From Hirudinaria manillensis (Eukaryota > Annelida > Clitellata > Hirudinida > Hirudinidae), in assembly GCA_034509925.1 (NCBI GenBank), contig CM067530.1:10052501-10116500 (forward strand): 64,000 nt of DNA, given 5' to 3'. A program made the translations under genes and the position numbers. This document shows, piece after piece, positions 13,054-25,465 of the stretch. The notes under the pieces are model-generated. The model did no database searches and was not told where the DNA came from. It saw only the letters and a program-made list of their open reading frames with translations. How positions within the stretch are numbered: the first letter of the stretch is position 1; each line of letters opens with the position of its first letter.

Positions 13054-16000
13054 ATGCATTTAATTCTTAATTTATTCGTCTTATTACTGGCCGTGGTCGA
13101 CCAGACGAAAGGTTTGAAATTATTTTGGAAAATTAGTTATTTAGTGAAACTCTGGACGATGGTTTTGCATTAATTTCAAATAATTTCTCAACAGCTGTTG
13201 GAGGTATCCTGCAGGTGGCAAAAGTCACCCTCTCCACACCCGAAGGTGAACCAATTGAGACGACCTTGGGCGAGGTTAAAACTGACGTTTTATTCGTAAT
13301 TGTCGGCTTAGTGTCAGATAAATTATAAAATTTAGAAAATTTTAAAATATAATATAATATAATATAATATAATATAATATAATATAATATAATATAATAT
13401 AATATAATATAATATAATATAATATAATATAATATAATATAATATAATATAATATAATATAATATAATATAATATAATATAATATAATATCTAAGATGAT
13501 GTAATTTTTAAAACATAACGATTTAATTATTGTCAAAAAATCCACTTTTAAATTGCATATTCTAAACTTTTTGAAGAATTTTGTGGTTAGATATTAAATT
13601 TTCATTGTATTTTAGATTGTTATTTTATTAATATTATATTATATTACACTACCATTTATTAATGTATGGTTATTACGATTCGTCAAAGAGTATTTTGTAA
13701 AAACTGTTGACCCATTAGCGAGATTTTTATTTCGATTTAAATGCAATATTTATCATAAAATGTAATTTTACTGAGCCACATGCAAACGAAGACATTATTT
13801 ATCCAATAAAGAGGAAGATGATTTAAAAAACAATTAAATTAAAAATAAATTTAAATTTGAAAATACGACATGTTATCATTCTTCAAGCTTGGTTTCCATG
13901 TTCCTCTCACCGTCGTCAACGTTACAACAAAGGATGGCCAAACTTTTACACTCGACTTACATCTAAATAGGTAAAAATTTAATATTTAATATAAAAAGTT
14001 ATGTTATTTATTTATATATATATTATTTATAAATTAACGATTACTGATTATATTTATAATTAATATTTTATTTAAAAAAGTCCCTCTATTACATTATCTT
14101 TGGTGGTAAAAGCTCAACCAAATAAAAAGAATTTTCCAAGGAAGTCAACAGTGTCACTAACTTTAGAAAATAATAAATTAATTCACATGGGGTGATTCAC
14201 GATGTTTCACGCTTCTCACGAGACCAATAGAGGGGCGTAACTGATAATGCCTGACAATTTCGCCTTTATTTGTTTATTTATTTATTTATTTAATCCCATT
14301 TATGAGAAATTTTGTTGTGTACACAAACAAAATTACAGAACAAAATTATTTAATTTTTTTTTATTTAAGAAATATTAATTACTTCTACAGGATGCTATTA
14401 TCAGCAGATTATCGTGAAAAAGTTTGCACTGATAAAGGAGATTACTACCTGACCTTCAACGCGGTTAATAATAATAATAATAATAAGTTAATAATTAAAC
14501 AATAATTATTAATAATAAGGAAGATAATAAAGAAATTAAAATTAAAAAATAAATTTAAATGTGAAAATACCAAATGTTAAGTATTTAATAAGTATTATTA
14601 ATATTAGTTATTAATAAGAATAATAAATAACACTTAATTAATTTTGATTTATTATACTAATTAACAATTATTAATTATTAATTATAATATTATTATTAAT
14701 AATTAATTATTTATTCTTTGTAGACCTCAGATTTTTGTTTCTATGTCGGAACCGTTAGGGGATTCCCAGGGTCTGTTGCTGCCCTCAGTACTTGTGGCCA
14801 AATCAGGTGTTGCTTCAATTATTAATTTATTCAATTTATTATTCAATTTATTAATTTCCTTTTTGTAAAATCTTTTTTTAAACAAAATTTATTTATATAT
14901 TTTTTAAAAATGTCAAATTCGTCATTTTTTAGACCCAAGCTTATAAAATAAAAGGACATCTATACGTTACCTCTTAATTATAATTTGCTTTATGTAATTA
15001 TTATTATATTATGTAATCACGTTGTGTAATTGTCATTATTATAATGTATTATTTTATCACATGCATTCATTGACATTGCATTTGTTTCTAGGCAAAGGCT
15101 GGAGTTAATGTATTGCACTGATTATAATCAATAAGAACGATTATTGATCAATTAAGTTATTGATTAAGAAATTAAAGGTTGAAATTAATTTTTTTTTATG
15201 TTAGAGGATTCTTTGTTGCCAATGGCACTACGTATTCGATAACTCCTCTGAAAGGAGGAAGTCTTAGACAAGCCGTCGTAGAGAAAGAGGAAAACTCAAC
15301 CTTCACGTGTGGTAATAATAACAATAACAATAACAATAAAAGATTTACATAACAAATAATAATTATAATATTAATTATTAATAATGTATTAATAACAATT
15401 ATTACTTGCAACAATAATTTTTGATTTTAAATTTGTTGCTGTAATCATTATAAATGAAATCTTGTCTAATGCAGGCGTTTTGAATTCATTGAAGACTTTC
15501 GTACATCGCTGGGTGGGTATTTTGAATCACATATTTTTATCATCTGAAAGATGTTATATTTTTTTTTATCTTTTATAAAAATAATAACAATAATAATTTT
15601 ATTATTAATTTCATTATTATTATTATTATTATTAATTTATTTTATTATTATTAATACTTAAATTCGACCTCATATCGATCTTGGTAGATATGATTTAAAT
15701 ATTTTAGAAACTTAAAAAACTAGAACTATAAATGGAGGACTTGAACTTAAAATGTAAAAAACGCATTTATGCAATTATCACAAAATCATTTGCAGAATAA
15801 AAGATCTATTGACTCTAAAGTTGACAGGAAGACCAGATTCATTGAGTTGTACGCAGTCAGTGATACGACGCACGTAAGTTACAGCATTGAATCGAAGTTA
15901 TGATCAGACATTTTATAATAGGATTCTTGCACGTTAAATATTAATTACAAAAGATTTGCTTATTTAAAAAAAATCACTTAAAGGCAATATTGTTTTATTT

Positions 16001-16316
16001 TGGTATTTTATAATTTCATGTTGTAGCGCCATGGTTTTTTAAGGTTACATCGTATTTAAAATAATTTTATGTCATGACATTGCAACAGAAAAGTCAAAAA
16101 CAAATATTATTATTATTATTGCTTTATTATTTAATATTATTCAGTTCAACCAATTTGCAAACCCCAGCGAGGTTACCCAAAGGATTAAAGAAATTGCCAA
16201 TGGAGCCAATGCTGTGAGTTCGCAGAAAATCAAATGTAGTAATAATAATAATAATATTATTGATAATGTTATTAACAATATTATTATTAATAATAATGAT
16301 GATAATAATAATAATG

Positions 16317-16357
<41 letters not shown>

Positions 16358-19300
16358 AATTATTTCATCACATGATCAATTTAATATTATTTATTATATG
16401 ATTAATGTAATAAAATCTTGTGTTTTTGCAATTCTTCACCCAGCTGTACAACAGCGTGGACATGTACTTGATACTCGTTGGTAGCGAAGTATGGCAAACT
16501 CCGAAGATAATCGTTAACGCAAGCGATTACTCGGAAACACTAACCAACTTTTACAACTACAAGAAACGATATCTAAACCCGAACTCGCCTAGCCACGACA
16601 ATGCTTGTCTCTTCCTGTTAGTAATTTTGTTAATCAGTCACCTCATGAATATTATTTACATTATAATTAATTAATATTATTTATATTAATCACTTCAGAA
16701 ACGTGACCTTCATTGATAGAGTTTTGGGCCTTGCTCAGATGGATTCCATGTGCGACTCTGTACAATCTGGAAACTTCATAGTCGATAGAAAAGTGATTAT
16801 AATATTATGCATAATATTACAACTATGGACGACTATAAAATAATCAAATATCATATTATTTTAAAAACAAATTTAAATGGACGTAGAAATAAAAGAGCTT
16901 CCTTTTTGTAACTTTTCAGAGAGAAGATGGAAAAGTCGCTTCCACAGCAGTTCTGTTGACCCACGAAATTGGTCACAACATGGGTTTGGTTCACGACGAC
17001 ATACTGAAGAATTGTCCTTGCGATGACGTGACGGGAGTCTGCATAATGAATAGCGCGGTCAAGTAATAAGTTTATCTATTGTTTAATTTGAACTAAAGTC
17101 AAAAAAGAATATTTATTAAATTATATACATTTTAAATTAACTTCTTTACTTAATTATTACCTAATCAATCGAGAAATTATTAAGATTGATAAGCGTTAAT
17201 CAACACAACAATCATAACTATTATCATGCACAGGTCAAAAGTTCACTTACGATTTTTTATCCTTTTCCAAGCGTTTGGAATCCTCCCTCGACGTTCTCCA
17301 GTTGTTCCAAGAGCTACTTGATCGAGAAACGCAGCCTCGGTTTGGACTTGTGTCTCTTCAACATTCCTGACCTGATGAACCTCACTGGAGGAGTTTCCAC
17401 GTGTGGAAATGGAATCATTGAAGAGGGAGAGGACTGCGATTGTGGTGGATTGCCTGGAGATGTGAGAGTTTCGAATATGATTTGTTTTTTTGTCTTAGCT
17501 TTTTATGTTGAAGTTAATGTGGTCATCCAAATTATTTAAGTTATAGGTCTCTCGCATTTCGACGATTTTTGAATTAATTATGATGATGATGATGATAATA
17601 ATACGCTATATAATTAAATAATATAAGTAAAAATTATTTGAAGATTTGCAGCAAGTCCTGTTGTGGAAGCAATTGCAAGTTGATCGGTGGTGCATCTTGT
17701 GCTATGGGAATGTGTTGTGAATTGAAAACATGTACCGTAAGTCGGAATCGTACCTCTTTTTTTGTTAATTTCTAATATTATTTGAAAATTGTAGCTTATA
17801 TTTAGATAATTTCAGCATTGTTGGTCTTTTCTTTCTCAATGTGAGCAAATGAGTTACAGAAAATAATAATAATAATAATTTGAAAGGCTAAAACATTTAA
17901 AAACTTGTTAGAAGATGCTAATATATCCCGTGTCAATACATGGTTTGAGCGCCATTCCAAACCGCCACTAATATAAAAAAGCGTTAATGTTTTATGTTAG
18001 TCATTTATTAGATTTATTTACTGATTTATTTATTTTTGCTTACCTCAGTTCACCATGGCCAACACCATCTGTAGATCGGCAGAAGATTCGTGTGACATTC
18101 CTGAACTTTGTGACGGAAGGTCAGCCTTTTGCCCGACTGACAGTTACAAACACGACGGTACTTCTTGCAACGTCACCGGGGTTGGTACATTCCACGCTTT
18201 AAAAAAATATATTATTTAAGAATACAAAATGCAAAACAAACGATGTGTTGAAAATTTAAGGAAATGTTCAAGTATTAACGATGTACTATTGTCGTAATAT
18301 AAACTAAAAGAACTGTTGTCATGATTTCAAAATCACTGATTATTCTGTCGAAATTAATACCGGTTAAAAGCAATCACTAACCAACGTATCTTAATAACGG
18401 AATTTTCTATTCACTCGTGACCTCAGAAACCAGCTTATTGCCACAAGGGTGGGTGTAAAAATCGCGAGTCACAGTGTCAGATGGTTTGGGGTTCAAGTGC
18501 CACTTCATCTCCTGATTCATGTTACAACGGCAACGTAATGGGAGGTGGATATGGAGGCTGTGAAATTATCTTTGGCAATGAGACTACGATACTTCCGTGC
18601 GCCATAAAGTTGGTTTATTTCAAACCGGACAATTTGTGTTAGTTTAAATTTATAAAGCTGTAAAGAAATGATAATTAGTTATTATTATTATTATCATTAT
18701 TGTTATTATAAAATTGTAATCGTTTAAAAAAAAACCCAAATTCTCTCAAACGAATATTTACAACTGCAGTTGGAGTTTACAAATGAATTGAATGATTGAC
18801 CATCTCTCACAAACTATCCAGAGACATACTGTGTGGCCAGCTGTTTTGTGAAGTCTCGGTTTTGGAAACGAAACTAAGGTCTATTAATTATCAGTACCAC
18901 ACGGATCTCTCGAGTCCAATCTGTGCCTCTGCTCTCTTGAACTTTGGAACTCAAATAGAAAATCCAGGATTAGCTCCCGACGGAGCCGAATGTGGAACTT
19001 CAAAGGTTATTTGACAAAAAGTCTATAGACTTTTTAAGAAGACAAGATGAAAGTCTAGAAATTCTTTTATTTCAGTATAAAATAAATATTAAATAGTATA
19101 ATAATAATATAAATAATAAATAGAGTTAAAATAATTAAAGTTCTATTTCTTAAATTCAATTGAAATTAATTGAACAGATGTGTGTGAAACAAAAATGTAT
19201 CGACGTAGCGAGTGTGGTCTCAGCAAATTCGTGCCCATCAGTTTGTCAGGGTGGTGTAAGTTTGGAGTAATTTCTTTCCTACAATTATGTCTGATATTTC

Positions 19301-19645
19301 GATGTCAACTTTTATTATGTTTACAAAACGTTCTGTTAGTATTTGCATTTAATATTAATTTATATGTGCAATAAACTGATTAAGTTAAGATTAAAGCAAT
19401 TTAATAAACTATTTAAATTTAAATGTAAATAATTCCATATTTAGGTCTGTGACAATTCCGGCCAGTGTCGATGCGAAAACGGTTTACTATATCCTAACTG
19501 TAATGGCGAAACGTTCACAAAGTTGGTTCAAACGACGTCGATAATTATACTCCCCAGTGGCGTCCAAATTCTTTTTTGTCAAGAAAAGATGACGCTTGTC
19601 TTCATCTCCTTCAGTGCTTTGAGATTCTTTGTTGTAACTCATTAG
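13054..19645 (+). CDS. ADAM-type (reprolysin) metalloprotease, tandem copy 1
   Basis: Nineteen exons: 13054-13111, 13195-13274, 13888-13970, 14391-14463, 14724-14806, 15205-15311, 15475-15512, 15796-15873, 16145-16213, 16444-16616, 16699-16792, 16920-17062, 17272-17461, 17644-17736, 18049-18180, 18427-18608, 18822-19005, 19178-19255, 19445-19645; 712 aa. Domains: signal peptide (1-19); prodomain with a cysteine-switch-like FTCGV (C161); basic NKRS near the maturation site; catalytic domain with zinc motif HEIGHNMGLVHD (H327, H331, H337) and Met-turn CIMN; disintegrin domain with an SCD loop in DSCDIPELC; cysteine-rich domain; EGF-like CDNSGQCRC. All catalytic residues are present, so an active secreted or surface sheddase is likely. 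The usual transmembrane helix and cytoplasmic tail are missing; the last about 20 residues are hydrophobic. Confidence 0.92.
13345..13490. repeat. (AATAT)n pentanucleotide array in intron 2
   Basis: Nearly 30 uninterrupted AATAT units within intron 2 of ADAM gene 1. This is the same base unit as the TATTA array at 2442-2690. It gives a Leu/Ile/Tyr open frame on the minus strand that is not a gene. Confidence 0.95.
16237..16352. repeat. AAT/ATT microsatellite in intron 9
   Basis: AAT and ATT runs, with partial fold-back symmetry, in intron 9 of ADAM gene 1. They produce overlapping poly-Ile and poly-Leu frames on both strands. Confidence 0.9.
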
Positions 19646-20925
19646 AATTACTTTCAATATTGATTCTTAGGATTTTCTTTAGTTTTGTTATTATGCAGAT
19701 TATAATGCATTGGAATCGGTGATTAAATGTTATGATCATTATTATTATTTATTTTATTTGTTATTTTTATTATTTTGCGTTTTTAAGTTTATTTATTTTT
19801 TAATTTATTTTTAATTTTATTTACTCGACCTCACTAATATTATGTACACAAAAGAAATCGTCGGACGGCCTCTCTGAGGGATTTACTATCCGCAATCCGC
19901 AGGGTCTGTGATCACCCTGGATATTAAAATTAGAAGAGGAAGTTAAAATTATTATTATTATTATTATTATTATTATCGTCGTTATTTAAACAGCTTAGGC
20001 AAATAATAACTCTGATACGTTTACATGTTTCATGAGCTAACATTTTTTGAATTTTTCGAAGGCATAATCAAATTTTTTTAATTATTAGAGGGTTATTATT
20101 AAAATGTTATTACAATTTAATCAAAATACTCGAGTTTGATTAACTCACGATGTTATATATATTTTTTTTCCATTTGGTCTGACAAATATTCTTCCGAAGC
20201 CAAGCAGTGGTTTTACTTGTTGAGGTTGTCACTCGCCTAAAAACTTTGGAAATAGTTCACTTTCGTCTCACCTTCTAAGGATCAATGTTGCCTTGTTTTC
20301 TGTACATTCTATATTGTTACCTGTATAAACTTTCCTGAACTTATAAACTTTCATCACCTACCTCTGCTTTTCTTAATAACCACTCTGCCTCTTGAAAAAT
20401 TGGCTCATTATAAAATAAAACAATTCATTATTGTTCTTTGCTGAATTTTATAATTTTATCAATTTTGTAAAGAATAGAGTTTATTTCAAAGACTAAATTA
20501 AATCATTATAAAATAAAACAATTCATTATTGTTCTTTGCTGAATTTTATAATTTTGTCAATTTTGTAAAGAATAGAGTTTATTTCAAAGACCAAAAATAT
20601 CGGCACAGATATGCACACACTAAAAGTCATATCGAAATAAAAGTTAAAAGTTTATAAAAGCTAGACTCATAAGATGAAATGAATAATAGTTGGGAAGTTA
20701 ATACAATTGCTTGATGACTTTAGTGTAATACCAAATGAAGGAAGTGCTTCTGCTTTTCCAGCAGTCGCTGAATTGATTAGGAAGGCCAGATAATCAACAG
20801 CACGATTCTTGCTAAGCGGCGTAGATGTTATTAATAAGTTATGCTGTCTCAATGAATTTAAACAGTGAACGGACCCAATAAAACAGTCTGGTTGCTAAAA
20901 TCAAGACCATTGTTGAGAGGCAACT
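19646..20925. other. Spacer between the two ADAM genes
   Basis: AT-rich. It holds a tandem 98-bp duplication (20406-20598) and, at 20700-20870, the flank homologous to the sequence before ADAM gene 1. In that flank one plus-strand frame is open for about 33 codons ending TAA at about 20793 (start of the frame FPAVAELIRKAR at its end); no family was recognised. Confidence 0.5.
20406..20598. repeat. 98-bp tandem duplication
   Basis: CATTATAAAATAAAACAATT and the next about 75 bp occur at 20406 and again at 20504 with only a few substitutions, so the duplication is recent. Confidence 0.9.
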
Positions 20926-22984
20926 ATGGATAGAAATACGATCTTGGTTTTTGAATTATTTGTCGTTACTTTGATAATTATCGATCCAGCAAAAGGTTGA
21001 ATTAATTTGAAGAATTGATTTCATATGGGATTTAACAGGCCACCTTTAAATTCAACTTCGTTTATCAGCCCTGGCAAGCAATCGACAGGCTAGAGTTGTC
21101 ACGATATCCACTGCCGACGATGTACTCATTGAGTCTACTTTGAACAAGGTTAGTTAGATATTATTAATATTAATCTTGATTATTTTCATAACTTTTAATC
21201 AAACCATGAAGGCAGAATTTAAAATATTAAATTGGATATTCAAAATTAATGAAATTAAACCCGAAGAAATTCAAATAGAACCTGCAAGTAAGGAACTGTG
21301 ATTAGGTCGTTTGCTATCATTTTTCTCCCAGTTTGGGATCCACGTTCCTGTCATCGTCGTGAATGTTTCAACGGTGGACGATGTAAAGTTCACTCTCGAC
21401 TTGCATCTAAATAGGTAAAGATCTAACGGCTAACATGACAGCTAACTAGTTAAGTTAACAAAAAAGCTTACTTAACATATTTGGCTGACGATAAATTATT
21501 GACTAACAACTAACTGGGATTTTTAGTTAGCGGCTTGAGAAGGCATATTAAAAAAAATATATTTAAATACAAAATAGAAAAAAAATAGTGTAAGAATCTT
21601 TGAATATTCAATGTTCCGATCAAAGCAAAGCAATTCTTGGAATTTTAGAGTTGAGCAAATTATTCCAAATTCTTCTTGTCTCGGTCAAGGCAAACAGAAA
21701 GTCGGAAAGAACAGTAGTATAAGGAGTAACCATGCAAATATAATCATCAAGTAACAATGCTGTATAAACAAGATAAAAGTTAGCACAAGATCATTAGCTC
21801 AACAATGATATCGTCTAAGCTATTCAGATCTGTGACGAAAATGCTATGTCTTTTAAAAAGGAAAAAAGGGCTGCTCTTACTCCATGAGTTGGGTGGTTAG
21901 AGTAGTCAGGGGTGGTCGCGGCCTCTGTCTCACACACTTGGGGAATGGTCTTTTGGATATTTAAAACAATATATCTATTTAACACTTTATTTAATATAAA
22001 AAGCTAATAAAATAAAAGTTATTTAAATAGCAATTGTGATAAACTTGTATTAATATGAACAAAGTTATTTTGAGAATTCTGGAGATAAGCAAAGTTCTTT
22101 GGAACCCTCTTTCAAGATACAAAAAAACGCTCAACTCTGAAGTTCAACCAACTTCTACATTTACCTTTTGCAGGGCTCTCTTATCGGCTGGTTACCGAGA
22201 AAAAGTATGCACTGAACATGGGGATTATTACTTGACATTCAACGAGGTTATTAATATTAGCAATTATATAATATATTAATATTAGCGATTATATAATATA
22301 TAATTATTTATATTTACAAATAATTATAATTGGAAGTGAGTGATTAATTAAAAATGCAACTAAATGCAGAAATAATTGGAATAAATTGCTTTTTTTCAAT
22401 TTGTCCACTCAGAAAACAGATTTTTGTTTCTATATTGGAACCGTCAGGGGATTTCCAGGGTCCACTGCATCTTTGAGTACCTGTGACAAAATAAGGTGCA
22501 TTCTAATTTGTTATTATTTTTCCTTTAAAAACGTTCCCTAACCAAAACAAAGACTTATTATTAAGTCTCAGAACCTAACAGCTTCAGACCAGGGTTAGGG
22601 CTAGGTTTATTAAGTTTGATTCTCGCCTTACAAAGGATGTCTTGTTTCAGATCTTATTTTGCATTTTTTATCATTTTGGCAATTTATTATCATTTACCTT
22701 TATATTATCATTTGTTTCGATTAATTTGAAATTACGTTTGAATTTCTTTGAAACCATTTATGGATTGTCACTTGCACAGAATTGCTGTAATTATTACGTA
22801 GTTTCATTAAATTTTTGTAATTTGAGTTTTTTTTTACATTTCACGACGTGAAGAGGATTCTTCGTTGCCAATGGCAACTCGTACTCCATAACACCTCTTG
22901 AAGGGGGCAGTTTCAAAGAAGCCGTCGTGGAACTGGACGAAAACACAAACTTTACTTGCGGTAATGTATAATAATAACAATAAT

Positions 22985-23033
<49 letters not shown>

Positions 23034-24298
23034 TAATAATACCAACAAAAAATATATTAATATTATTTTATAAATTAATAATTAATTATGATTTACTTAG
23101 TTCATAATAAAAATAATCAAATGGCAATCAAATGAAAATACAAATCTAGTGATTTTAATTTCAATGAGGCATTAATAATTAATTAATTAATTTATAAATA
23201 AATATTTATAATTAATTCAAATTCACGATTTGATTTGAATGCAGGCGTTTTTAATTCATTGCCAACGATCGTGAAACGAATTGTGAGATGAGTTTCTTTT
23301 TTTTTTGTTTTGTTGAATATTTGGAATATTTTGGAATTAAAGCGGTGATAATATTATATTAATAATTAATTATAATAATAAATAATTAAATAAGTATTAA
23401 TTATTATTATTATAATTTTCAACAGCAACAGCAACAACAATATATTACAATACTAAATGTATTCGATTCAATTCGACTCTGAGCAATTCACTGATATGGA
23501 TTAAATATAACTTTGAAACAACCTTGGTTTAACACCTGAGTGGTTTGCATCCACTTGGTGCACTGATGGAGAATCGTTTGAATGCCACTTTGGGTGGCGA
23601 TGTATGCTGCCCCACAATGTATTTTAAATCAACTTAAGCACGTAACTGTTGATTTATTATTATTCACATTTTCAGAATAAAAGGAATATCGATGACAAGA
23701 TTGACAGAAAAACCAGATTCATTGAATTGTACGCTGTCAGTGACACAACCCACGTAAGAACCAAAGGCAACAACAACAACACAATGATAATTATTATAAA
23801 TAATCAATTCATTCTAGTTGTAATAAATCGACATTTTACATATTTTCACAAATACGTTTAAATGTTTATTACTTAATAATCAAATTTAAAGTTCATAAAT
23901 AACAGAATGTTTTATGTTTTATATTTTATGTTTTATGTTTATGTTTTATATTTTATGTTTTATTTCTTAAATAATGACTATTATTAATTTATTATTCAGT
24001 TCGAGCAATTTTCTTCCCCGAATGAGGCCACGCAAAGGATTAAGGAAGTTGTAAATGCAGCAAATGCCGTGAGCTTAGAAAATTCCAATTAATTCAATTG
24101 CAAGATTTTATTATAACTTAAAGTAATAAAATAATTTAAAAAAGTATTTAATAATAAATATTTCAAACGTAAAATTATTATTTATAATTAATTATGTAGT
24201 ATTATACACATATATATAAATAATTATTAATTATGTATTTATATTTGTTTAATTATAAATCTGTTGAATTAGACGTTTACTGTTAAAAATTGCTGTTA

Positions 24299-24334
<36 letters not shown>

Positions 24335-25397
24335 TCTTATTAAGTTTACCCATTAAAACCTCATCCATTATTCATTGCATGTGTAATAATCATAAAAAAC
24401 TTTATTAATTAATTTAAAAAAAACATTTTCTAAAATAAAAAATAATCATACTCTATTTGTGATTATTGAATAAAATTTAATGAAATAAAACTTTAATCGT
24501 AATATTCAACCAGCTGTACAACAGCGTGGACATGTACTTAATATTGGTCGGCACTGAAGTATGGCAGACACCGAAGATAAACGTCATTGAAAGCAACTCT
24601 TCAGCAACATTGGACAATTTTTATGATTACAAGAAATATACTTTAAATGCCAACTCCCCCAGTCACGACAATGCTTGCCTATTCCTGTTAGTAATATGTT
24701 AATGAACCTAGAGTTATGAATATGCTAATCGCATTATTAAAAATAATATGAATGTTATTCTGAAGGCCAAGCCTTTTCTTTTATTCTTATCCTTACGAGA
24801 TTCACTCTACACCTGATTTTTTTTAGCGTGCTTTTAGGTATTAATTTAAAAAATAACGTAAAAGAATGATTCACAAGTTATGTAGTTGCACTCACTCACA
24901 ACTGAATAAAATCTATTTTAAAATAATTATTTATCTTGCTTTATCTTTATTTAAATTCAGAACGATGTCTTTTTTCAAATAGAGCAGCGAATTTTCCAAG
25001 CGGAGTTATAGGCCTTGCTCAGATGGACTCCATGTGCTCAACCGACGCTTCTGGAAACTTCATAGCAGACAGAAAAGTAATAAGGAAATTTGGATAATCG
25101 TGAAATAACAATAATTATATACTTAAAAAATAGTAATGTTTGTTTTTGTTATAGTTTTAGTCTATCATCTATTGTTAGGATATTATTAGGATCATCGAAT
25201 TAAAAAGAATTAAGATTTATTTTATTACAAAGATATTAGCATTTATAATTGCATTGCATGAAATCATTTACAATTCACATTGCATATCATCATTTACAAG
25301 TGGGTTAAATTTACTCATTTACAATTAGAAAACCATATAATCATTTATAACATTATTATTATAATTAACGTTATTATTATTATTATTATTATTATTA

Positions 25398-25465
<68 letters not shown>

